Assembly (NCBI GenBank): GCA_030063045.1
Contig: JAQSEB010000142.1
Span: 248,001-312,000 of the forward strand
Reading direction: 5' to 3'
Source: Pratylenchus scribneri
Taxonomy: Eukaryota > Nematoda > Chromadorea > Rhabditida > Pratylenchidae
Length of the DNA stretch: 64,000 nucleotides
The translations under genes were made by a program, and so were the position numbers. Below, one piece after another: positions 1-9,939 of this stretch (position 1 is the stretch's first letter; every line of letters starts with the position of its first letter). The notes beneath the pieces were generated by a model, which worked only from the letters and a program-made list of their open reading frames with translations, was not told the origin of the DNA and did no database searches.

Positions 1-266
1 ATCCTTTAAAATAAGACGGCATCTCAATAAGAATAAATTCAAGGATATGTTCGAAATTATATGGATTCTGGGAATTTTTCCCAGAATAGATAAAATTCTC
101 AAAAATATTTTTGACTTTTATTCTTGTGCTTATCCTCGGTTTAAACATAAAAATATTTGTCAAAAATAAATCTGGGAAAATAAAGAATTTTGAGAAAAAA
201 TTCCAAAATATTTTCATTTTTCGGAAATATTTTTTGCACAAATTCTCAGCAAATTTCTGACATTTT

Positions 267-640
267 GCTCTCAAGAATATTTCTAAGAATATTTTTTATT
301 CCCAAAAAAATTTTTGAACTTAAAAATCAGGAAAATGCTGAGTTTATTTCTCAAAAATATTTTTCGGAATATTTTTTATTCCCAAAAAAATTTTTGAACT
401 TAAAAATCAGGAAAATGCTGAGTTTATTTCTCAAAAATATTTTTCGGAAAATTTTTTATTCCCAAAAAAATTTTTGAACTTAAAAATCAGAAAAATGCTG
501 AGTTTATTTCTCAAAAATATTTCTAAGAATATTTTTTATTCCCAAAAAAAATTTTGAACTTAAAAATCAGAAAAATGCTGAGTTTATTTCTCAAAAATAT
601 TTCTCAGAATATTTTTTATTCCCAAAAAATTTTTTTAATA
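267..640. repeat. 80-bp tandem repeat, about 4.5 copies
   Basis: A unit of 80 bp containing the words cccaaaaaaatttttgaact and gaaaatgctgagtttatttc recurs at about 301, 381, 461, 541 and 621 with few mismatches. Open frames across it are an effect of the repeat and are not taken as genes. The first 266 bases of the window are AT-rich with nothing recognisable. Confidence 0.85.
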
Positions 641-644
641 AATT

Positions 645-1178
645 GTGGGAAATTTTCCGAGAATATGCTCCGAAAATTATTTCCAACAGGATTTTAATTT
701 CGGAAATTATTTTTGGTACGTTTCTTATTAGAATTTTTTCGGGAATATGTGATATTCTCAGAATTATTTCTAAAAATATGTACCAAAATATCCGATTTGA
801 TACTTGTAAAGTTTGAATCCGCTTTTTGGGTTAAGTGGAGAAAAGTGAATGGTCCCCCCTTTTTGGTCATTAGGATTAGGGTTAATGTCTTACAGCGACA
901 GGATATTCATCTCACTGATATGAGTGATGACTCTAACCCTAATCTTGATGACCCAAAGGAGGGGAGGGACCATTCACTTTTCCCAACTTAACCCGAAAAG
1001 CGGATTCAATTCAAACCCTAACAAGTACCAAATCGGATATCTTGGAACATATTTTTAGAAATAATTCCGAGAATATCACATATACCCCAAAAAATTCTAT
1101 GAAACGTACCAAAAATGATTTCCGAAATTAAAATCCTGTTGGAAATAATTTTCGGAGCATATTCTCGTTAAAACTGTG
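645..1178. mobile_element. Palindromic foldback element (family 1)
   Basis: The left half (about 645-900) and right half (about 920-1178) are reverse complements over roughly 250 bases. Examples are gaatatgctccgaaaattat near 661 against ataattttcggagcatattc near 1145, and the gaatggtccc/gggaccattc pair near 848 and 966. The core carries taaccctaat-like words. Related inner sequence occurs at 35.58-35.79 kb and 55.43-55.62 kb, so this is a dispersed non-autonomous family. I see no coding capacity. The remaining sequence up to 1728 has nothing recognisable. Confidence 0.75.
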
Positions 1179-1728
1179 AGAATATATGACAATTGATTTA
1201 TGTAAATTTAAATAATTATATAAAACAATAATGCCAAAATACATTAAATATGACAAAATTATGTTGAGATTTATTTGTATCTTTTTTTGGCAATTATAAA
1301 TATTGGTGTCCTATTGGAAAATATTTTTAAGAAATAGTGATTTTTAGACGTATTCTGTGTTTGTAATTTCTAATGAATTAGGATTGAATAGAGTCCAATT
1401 ACTAGGAAAACTAGACCGGATCTAGGGATTGCATATAAATTTTCATAAAGTTTCGAATATTGTCGTGCAACTTAGATTATTAATTTTGGGAAAATTGCAG
1501 GAAGATGATATATTTAATTTTTTTACCATTCTTTTCCGGTCCTGGAACTCTAAACTCCATATTGGAAACTACCTAATCCCTAAAATGGAAATAACATTTT
1601 TTTATTCCCTCTCGGACTAGAAATTGAATTTTTTCAAGAAATTCTCTGTAATTAAGCAGAAAATCAATTTTTAATTTTGCTCATCTTTCTTGTCGCATCT
1701 AAAAATGTTACATATCTGTTGGCTGTAC

Positions 1729-2067
1729 GACAATTGGGGACGGTACGGTCTAACGTCAAAGCTCGTAAAGCTCGTGGTTAATTTATATGCCATTTTATCA
1801 GGCATAAAATTAGCTACAAAATGATATCAAAAGCATTGATCAATGTTGAATATTCACCGAATTAGCCGAAAAACGGCCGGAAACATATTTTTAATTAAAC
1901 CATTGGTTTTTGGTCATAACTCCATGAATATTTAACTTAGGTCAATGATTTTGATATCATTTTTTTAGCAAATTTATGCTCAATAAAATGTCATATAGAT
2001 GGGTACTGCAGCTTACGACCTTTGATGTTAGACCGTTCCGTCCCCAAATGTCGCGTCCCCAATTGTC
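1729..2067. mobile_element. Foldback MITE, GACAATTGGGGAC ends (family 2)
   Basis: The element begins gacaattggggacg and ends with its reverse complement cgtccccaattgtc, apart from an extra near-copy of the terminal sequence inside the right end. The arms then pair over the ggtctaacgtcaaagctcgt region and an inner segment with gatatca/tgatatc words. The 62101-62458 element has the same organisation (terminal motif, ggtcta word, gcataaaattagct block), so I treat both as one family. Confidence 0.7.
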
Positions 2068-2506
2068 TTAACACCATTTCCTTTATGGTCAATGTCACTC
2101 CAAAAAATTATGAAAAAAGCGAAGCATCTTAGGGTTAATTTTTGGAGCTGATAAGGAATCTACGCTTAAAATTAAGCTCAAGTAAAAAATAGTATATCTT
2201 TTTAAGATTCCTATTTACCGAGCTCTGAGTGCTAATTCTCTTGACTAAGTCTTATAATAAGCCAAAATTATAGTATTAAATTGGAAATAAAAATGCTCAT
2301 ATTTTACTTTTGTTCGTGATCAGCTCATCAAGCGTCAAATCATGACGATTAAACCATAATTTGTCCAAAAAAATTTCGAGTTTTTTTGAATTTAGACCAA
2401 AAATGGGGACCCATTACTTCTTCAATTTTAAATTTTAGGTTAACTCTCAATTAATTGACATGATACTTAAAAATAAGACCAGATCCAGATTCTTTATCAT
2501 TATTAG

Positions 2507-3032
2507 TACGATTGTCCAAAGTCCGTACCCGAACCGGAACCGAAGCAATTTTAGAGATAAAAACCGGAACCCAGGTCTAAGAACAGAGAAGAACCGGAAA
2601 CGGGGATCAAAACTGACCGGTTCTTCGTATCCGTCATTCACCCTAATCGGTACTTTCTGGTTAAAATATTCCATTCTGTAACCATTTTAACTAAAAATAT
2701 TTCTACCGGGACCATTTTTGGCATAGAATTTTCTTTATCAAGCCATTTTTAACTTTAATTTTTTCTTAAATGAAAATTTTTATTTAAAATTCTTCCATCC
2801 ATTTTTAAAATCTTATTTCCCCGCGAAGCTGTTTTTACTTAACAAAATTTTTCCCTTCATGATCATTTCCGCTAAAATTTTTCTTTTGTATAATTTATTT
2901 CAATTTTTTGGGAATTTTATTGTAGCGTAACCAAGAAAAGATTTAGAAATTTTAAATTTTTTAACAATTTTTCAAAAAACCGTTAGAATTGAACCGGACA
3001 CCAGGGTCTTGAAATTACTTTGGACAATCCTA
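2507..3032. mobile_element. hAT-like MITE with 8-bp target duplication
   Basis: Terminal inverted repeats are tacgattgtccaaagt (2507-2522) and actttggacaatccta (3017-3032), 15 of 16 matching. Both ends are flanked by the identical 8-mer attattag (2499-2506 and 3033-3040). An 8-bp target site duplication is characteristic of hAT-superfamily insertion. The 526-bp interior has ccggaacc-rich words and no plausible coding frame, so it is non-autonomous. Confidence 0.8.
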
Positions 3033-3548
3033 ATTATTAGCACCCTATATTGTCTCTAGTGCTTTTTTCATAATGTTTTGATGTGGACACCAAACATTAC
3101 GAAAAATTACCCTAAAAATATTTACAAAATTATTGTTTTTCTTCAGGACACCAATATTTAAAAATTTGATTTTTATAAAAAAAGTTCTCACTAATCTTTT
3201 TAACTAAATAAATCAAAAAAAGATCTTAAAGATACAAATAAATTAAACCAGAACAAAACAGTGCAAAGTGATGATCAATTTTTTCGTCCATCATGAATCA
3301 GTACTTGATGTTCATATTTGATGTCCTGATCAAAATATTCATTATGAAGACCAATGTTTCATACATATTTCGTTCTTTGTTTTGAAAAATTGATCCGAAT
3401 GCACAAAACTCAATCAATATTGATGTCGTAGATTAGTAGTACTAAATAAAATAGAAATTAATTCTTTATTTTCTTTGTTTGTTCTAAATCATATTCCTTT
3501 AATTTAAATCATATATAATTTTGTTTCTAATTTTACTATGTTGAATGC

Positions 3549-3770
3549 TTGAAAAAACCTTGAGATCGAAGTTCAGAACATTATGTCGATCATCAATTCA
3601 TCATGGGGTGGCTGTGATTCACTATAAAAGTTGAATATTATTTTCTATCAGAAATCATCGATCACTTTAAAAACCTTGAGTTCGAAGTAAAGAACATTAT
3701 GTTGATCATCAGTTCATCATGATGTGGCTGTGATTCACTATAAAAGGTGAATATTATTTTATGAAAAATA
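3549..3770. repeat. Direct duplication of about 110 bp
   Basis: The block running from aaccttgag..gaagt through ttcatcatg..tggctgtgatt to cactataaaag occurs at about 3555-3650 and again at about 3670-3752 with scattered substitutions. Related tgatcatca/tcatgat words continue on both sides. No coding potential is apparent. Confidence 0.65.
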
Positions 3771-5854
3771 ATTTGTAATGTTAAGTAACCTGATCATATT
3801 AATAAGTCATCTCTTCAGCTCCATTTTGATCTGATCATCCATTTGATCATCAGTATGGACCCCTTCTATTAGTCACCTCATCTTCATCCATTTCATTTTG
3901 TATTGTAAATTTTATATTAATTAAAATTTAGAAAAGGATAATTTTAACCTGGTCATCATTGTGACTAGGACATTTTCATCCATCTGGTTCCGAACATACA
4001 TATTGAACTGATCTCCATCGGTTCGAAAATGATCATCTTTTATTCCAACATTTTTAATTTTCAATTTTTATATTTAATTAAAAAATAACCTCAAACTTTT
4101 GTAGGCCTACAACAATTTTTCATCCCATCTCCATGCATTTTATTGGCAGTGCAGTTCTCAAAAGAACATTATTAATAAAGATTATTTGTTACTATCAAAC
4201 CTCATTATTATCGTATTTTCCTCGTTTTCAATGTCCATTTTGATCCAATCTTTTGTAACTTGATAGACCGCAATCAATCTCAACTTGCTCCATTTTATTT
4301 TTTCATGGGAAAAAGAATAATTTTTACAAAATTATTCGAAATATTTAACCTTTTTATTGATCATAGATACATCTTTTTACGAGCCATGTTCAATTATTTG
4401 ATAGAGTTCAGTTCTGTTATTATTTTAAATATAAAAACTTAATTTTTCATTAAACCTGGGAAATTGCTTGCAGAACCATTTTCCGCTGATATTTTGCAGT
4501 AGATTCTGATTCAAAAACAATTTAAGTCCACCAACGATATGAAAATTTATAATATTAAGAAAATTCCTAATTTTTATTACCTATTCTACAGCAGGTTCTA
4601 GTCCATTCTTAAGATCACTATTATTCGAGTTCAATTAAGTTTTAAAGATCATTTTTATCAACATTTTTTCTCAAAAATGAAATAAAAATGTGAATAAGTA
4701 TAGGAAAAGTAATGGCTTTGCAATTATTGATTTTAATTTTATTAATTTTTTTCTCTAACTTTTATTATTTTAATAAAATCTTGCATGAAAATTAATTAAA
4801 TAAAAAGATCGTGTTAGTACTCCAATATTTATAGATTTTGGTCATTTTTTGTTCTTGAATTTGAACGGGATCAAGAAATAAATGCTGGAACCGCTTACAA
4901 TGTTAGCTTAAAAATATCAGTTTAAAATTAATTTATTAATTTAGAATATTGCAAACTTTTACGCTGTGCTTTTCAAACTTAAAAAGATGATCTGAGATGA
5001 AGTAATTAAGATCGCCGTACAAAATGTAAGATCAGAAAGATATTCAGGTTTAATTTTGATAATAATTAAAAAATTTAAAATTTGAATAAGAACAATATGA
5101 ACTATACTAATCTAGCTATATCATTTCCAAATAAGTGAGAGAATAATATCAGTTAAAAATTACATAGAAATAACGATCAACGCTTTACCTCTTTATCATG
5201 TTGTAAGATCAAATCTTACAATCAAATTCGAAATAAAAAATTTGCAAACAATATTTGTAGATAAATGAATCTGTTGGGCCGGATTAGGCAATTGATCTGG
5301 ATGTGTTCTTTATAAATTTGCACTGAACTTTCCACTCGAACCGAACATGCCATGCATTGTTTATGAGGTTTTTATTTATTTATTCCAAAAATATCAAAGT
5401 ATAAGTTAAAAACTAAAAATAGGACGATCCTGGCAAATATGCCCTTTTTTGTATTTTAGTTTTTTGGATCAACATGGAACCAATCGACTCCATTCTAAGA
5501 GTAGATGAGCGCAAGCACTAGAAAATCCGATAATAGGCAAAAAAGTTATGAACGAAAAAGCAAAAAAAAAGTTGCGAAAAGTAAATACGGATTGGAACTG
5601 ATGCGATGGGCATTTCAATGTGGACTACTTTGTTTGCTCCATCTCCGCGCGACGAGTATTATTCGCTCTCTAGGCGCTCGTCCAGTTCTCGCGTTCCGCC
5701 GGCTACGCACATTCCGTTACATTCTCCGCAGTTCCAACACATTCCAACGAAATTAAAATAGGCATAACTTTTTAGCTTTTGAGTTTTTTGTTTAACCGAT
5801 GGCTAATTCATGCTTCTCTAATCTAGATGCGCCGATGGAAATATACAACTTAGA
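3771..5854. other. Non-coding AT-rich stretch, no gene seen
   Basis: I find no spliced gene or recognisable RNA here. The only locally unusual part is 5475-5757, which is less AT-rich and has serine/arginine- and proline-rich frames broken by frameshifts (see findings); I did not call it a gene. Confidence 0.5.
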
Positions 5855-6310
5855 AATTTTTTGACTTTTAAAATAATTCTGAGAATATTCTGAAAATAAA
5901 TTATAGAAATTTTCTGAGAATATAGTTGTTGGCAATTTTATCACAATAAATTATATTTTAAAAAAATTTTTCAAAATATGAAACTTTTTCAAAAATATTT
6001 TCGCAAAGTTCTAAAATTCAAAATTTTTTCAATTTTAACTATATTCTCAGAAAATTTCTATAATTTATTTTCAGAATATTCTCAGAATTATTTTAAAAGT
6101 CAAAAAATTTCTAAGTTGGCAATTTTATCACAATAAATTATATTTTAAAAAAATTTTTCAAAATATGGAACTTTTTCAAAAATATTTTCGCAAAGTTCTA
6201 AAATTCAAAATTTTTTCAATTTTAACTATATTCTCAGAAAATTTCTATAATTTATTTTCAGAATATTCTCAGAATTATTTTAAAAGTCAAAAAATTTCTA
6301 AATTGGCAAT
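5855..6310. repeat. 187-bp tandem repeat with inverted flank
   Basis: Units beginning ttggcaattttatcacaata start at 5929 and 6116, and a third begins at 6303, giving a period of 187 bp with almost no substitutions. The segment just upstream (about 5858-5925, with attctgagaatattctgaaa) is the reverse complement of the unit's end, so the array starts with an inverted partial unit. The stretch to 6897 is AT-rich low-complexity sequence related to the family-1 terminal words. Confidence 0.8.
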
Positions 6311-6897
6311 TTTATCAGAATAAAATTTTTTTCCTAACAAATTCCAAAATATCTAAATTTTTTTAGAAAAATTCCTAAAATTTTAAAAATTCTCGGAATT
6401 ATTTTCAAGATTTATTCCCAAAAATTTTGCCAAAATTCAACAAGGGATTCTCAGAATTTTTTCTCACAATTTTTTGATATTCCCAAAAAGATTCTCAGAA
6501 TCCTATCATTTCCAAAAATATTCTCATTATTGTAAAATTTCTCGATATATTGCCGGAATTTCATTCATGCTGATAAACATTTTCTCATAAATTCTCGGAA
6601 TTTTTTTGAGAATATTGTTACGAATATTTCTGAGATTGTACGAAATTTTGGAAATAATTTTGAGAATTGGTAATATTGTCATAAAATCCTCAGAATTTTA
6701 CCCTTTCTCAACAAATTCCCAGATTTTTACGCATTCTCGGATATATTTTTGCATTTATTCCAAAAAAATTCTTACTCATACCCCGGGCGGTCCCTCCATC
6801 CCCCTCTCATCTCATCATCATCACATTCACATCATCATCAATGGCATAGGCAATAAAGCTCTCATCCAAATGTTTGTTCATCATTTCTTTTCCCAGA

Positions 6898-8303
6898 TTA
6901 ATTGGCTTTGTATCAATTTTCCAATCTATGCTCATGCGTCTTTAGCCGGGGGGTGGGCACCTGAAAATTCATTATTCTGCCTCCCCCGGTATTCTGAAGA
7001 CCCTTACGCAATAGAAGAACAACACTAAACCGAATTTTACCTACCCTAACCCTGTATCCGACCTACCCCTAACTTATCCCTACCCTACCCCTAAATCCCA
7101 TCCGGCCCTACCCTAGACCCTATTAGATTTATCAAGATCCCATCCCTAATATGGTTTAGGGTAGGGTAGGTTTAGGTTTAAGTAGGGCCGGATGGGTTTT
7201 AGGGGTAGGGTAGGGTTAGGTTTAAGGTAGGAGTTGGTTAGACTTTTAGGGTTTAGAATTCCCTCCCGTACTGTTTTTCAGTCCTCTAAGTACCGGGGGA
7301 TAAACAGTGTAAAAATGGCAAATTTTTTTAAATTTTTTATAGAAAAATGATAAATAAATCATTTAAATCAAAAAATATATAATATGAATTCGGAAAAGCT
7401 TAATTGTCCCTCAAAATGGGCTGAATTTTACATCAAATTTTCCTCTACATCAAAAGGGGCTGAATTTTGCATCAAATTTTCCTTTACATCAAAAGGGGCT
7501 GAATTTTGCACCAAATCGGGGGAATTTGTTTTTCACGTTGTAAATAATATAAAACGATTTTGGGACATTCCTGGGGTGCGCGGAAGTCAAAAAGGAGGTG
7601 TTAATTGGCTTTGTATCAATTTTCCAATCTATGCTCATGCGTCTTTAGCCGGGGGGTGGGCACCTGAAAATTCATTATTCTGCCTCCCCCGGTATTCTGA
7701 AGACCCTTACGCAATAGAAGAACAACACTAAACCGAATTTTACCTACCCTAACCCTGTATCCGACCTACCCCTAACTTATCCCTACCCTACCCCTAAATC
7801 CCATCCGGCCCTACCCTAGACCCTATTAGATTTATCAAGATCCCATCCCTAATATGGTTTAGGGTAGGGTAGGTTTAGGTTTAAGTAGGGCCGGATGGGT
7901 TTTAGGGGTAGGGTAGGGTTAGGTTTAAGGTAGGAGTTGGTTAGACTTTTAGGGTTTAGAATTCCCTCCCGTACTGTTTTTCAGTCCTCTAAGTACCGGG
8001 GGATAAACAGTGTAAAAATGGCAAATTTTTTTAAATTTTTTATAGAAAAATGATAAATAAATCATTTAAATCAAAAAATATATAATATGAATTCGGAAAA
8101 GCTTAATTGTCCCTCAAAATGGGCTGAATTTTACATCAAATTTTCCTCTACATCAAAAGGGGCTGAATTTTGCATCAAATTTTCCTTTACATCAAAAGGG
8201 GCTGAATTTTGCACCAAATCGGGGGAATTTGTTTTTCACGTTGTAAATAATATAAAACGATTTTGGGACATTCCTGGGGTGCGCGGAAGTCAAAAAGGAG
8301 GTG
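6898..8303. repeat. Tandem duplication of a 703-bp unit, apparently identical
   Basis: Sequence starting ttaattggctttgtatcaat at 6898 recurs from 7601, and each copy ends with caaaaaggaggtg (7600 and 8303). The two 703-bp copies appear identical by eye. Each contains an inverted repeat of cctaccctaccc/gggtagggtagg words and a block with three gggctgaatttt repeats. Small open frames inside occur twice because of the duplication and are not taken as genes. Confidence 0.85.
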
Positions 8304-8940
8304 CTCGGGATTATGCCGGATATAGGGGGATTAATGAGGATATAGGGGGATTAAGGTGGATATATAGGGATTAAGCCCAGAAATTGATTGGAAATGACTC
8401 GGAAGGCCACTAGAAAGGTCGGTGAAGTATAATTGAGGCCCGGAGAGTGCGCAGGATTACACCGGATATAGGGGGATTAAAGTGGATATAGAGGGATTAA
8501 GCCCAGAAATTGATTGGAAATGACTCGGAAGGCCACTAGAAAGGTCGGTGAAGTATAATTGAGGCCCGGAGAGTGCGCAGGATTACACCAGATATAGGGG
8601 GATTAAGGTGGATATAGGGGGATTAAGGTGGATATAGAGGGATTAAGCCCAGAAATTGATTGGAAATGACTCGGAAGGCCACTAGAAAGGTCGGTGAAGA
8701 GTATAATTGAGGCCCGGTGAGTGCGCGGGATTACGCCGGATATAGGGGGATTAAGGTGGATATAGGGAGATTAAGCCAAGAAAAGAATTGAAAATGGCTC
8801 GGAAGGTCACTAGAAGGTAGGGGAAGTATAATAGAGGCCCGGAAAATGCGCGTGATTTAGCCGGATATAGGGGGGATTATGGTGGATATAGGGGATTAAG
8901 ATGGATATAGGGGAATTAAGCCGGATAAGTCTAGTTAGGG
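8304..8940. repeat. Satellite of about 130 bp, forward arm
   Basis: Units containing ggattacaccggatataggg, gactcggaaggccactagaa and gaggcccggagagtgcgc recur about every 130-150 bp from 8304, roughly five units with growing divergence toward 8940. Together with 9060-9690 it forms a large inverted structure. Confidence 0.75.
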
Positions 8941-9059
8941 GCTAGGGATTAGGGTTATGGTCGGCATGGGATTTAGGGGCTAGGGGCTTAGGGGCTCGGA
9001 GCATTGGAATCTCGTGAAGCCGGAAGAAAAACAGCCTAAAACAGGACTCGAGCCCATAT

Positions 9060-9690
9060 ATTTGGGGCTTAATCCCCCTAAATCCACGTATATCCACCTT
9101 TATCCGGCTTAATCCCACTTACCATCAGAGCCTTCGGCCCATATCCCAGACCTTTCTATGGCCTTCCGGGCCATTTCCCATCCATTTCGGGACTTATCCC
9201 ACTATATTCATCCTAATCCCTCTATATCCGGATATATCCCGCGCACTCTCCGGGCCTTCGTCCCACTTCTCGACCATCCGCTGGCCCTCCGGTCCATTTC
9301 CCATCTATTTCGGGGCTTAATCTCCCTATATTCACCTTAATGCCCCTATATCCGGATATATCCCGCGCACTCTCCGAGCCTCTGTTATACTTCCCCGACC
9401 TTCTAGTGGCCTTAATTTATATTTAAATTAATTATAGATATTATTATTGATATGATATTTATTAGAAATATTTAGATTGGATCAAAGACGATCATGGATA
9501 TTTGTGTTGAGAAGAGAGAAGAGGAATTAATGGGAAAAATTCAAATTCCCGCTCGATTTGATGTAAAATTCAGCCCCTTTTGATGTAAAGGAAAATTTGA
9601 TGCAGAATTCAGCCCCTTTTGATGTAGAGGAAAATTTGATGTAAAATTCAGCCCATTTTGAGGAACAATTAAGCCGCACGTAATATGAAT
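9060..9690. repeat. Satellite, inverted arm of the 8-kb structure
   Basis: The reverse complement of the preceding satellite appears here (tatccggatatatcccgcgc, actctccgggcc, gaccttctagtggcc). From about 9540 the reverse complement of the gggctgaatttt block of the 703-bp repeat follows (aaattcagccccttttgatg). The order is mirrored, so about 8090-9690 behaves as one long foldback with a spacer near 8941-9059. Confidence 0.7.
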
Positions 9691-9939
9691 TATATTTGGA
9701 ATTAAGAGAAAATGACAAAAATTAGAAAAAATTCTTAAAATTTATTCAAAAAAATTGAAAATTCCCGAAAAATCTCGGTCTCGGAAATTCTCGGTCCACC
9801 CAGAAAAAGACCGAGCGTTCGGTCGAGAATGTCGTCTCACCCGTTCTCTAGTCATGTTAAGCTTTTAACTAAATCAAATACATAAAATTGAATGAATAAT
9901 CAATAAATTTAATATAAAATTTTAGCAAAAATAATAAAA

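Noticed and set aside
2447..2681. Overlapping frames on both strands near 2.5 kb
   Set aside because: They lie across the 5' part of the hAT-like MITE and reflect its ccggaacc repeats.
7030..7250. Telomere-like repeats (ccctaccctaccc and the inverse)
   Set aside because: The motif is not a regular nematode TTAGGC array; it is an inverted repeat inside the 703-bp unit.
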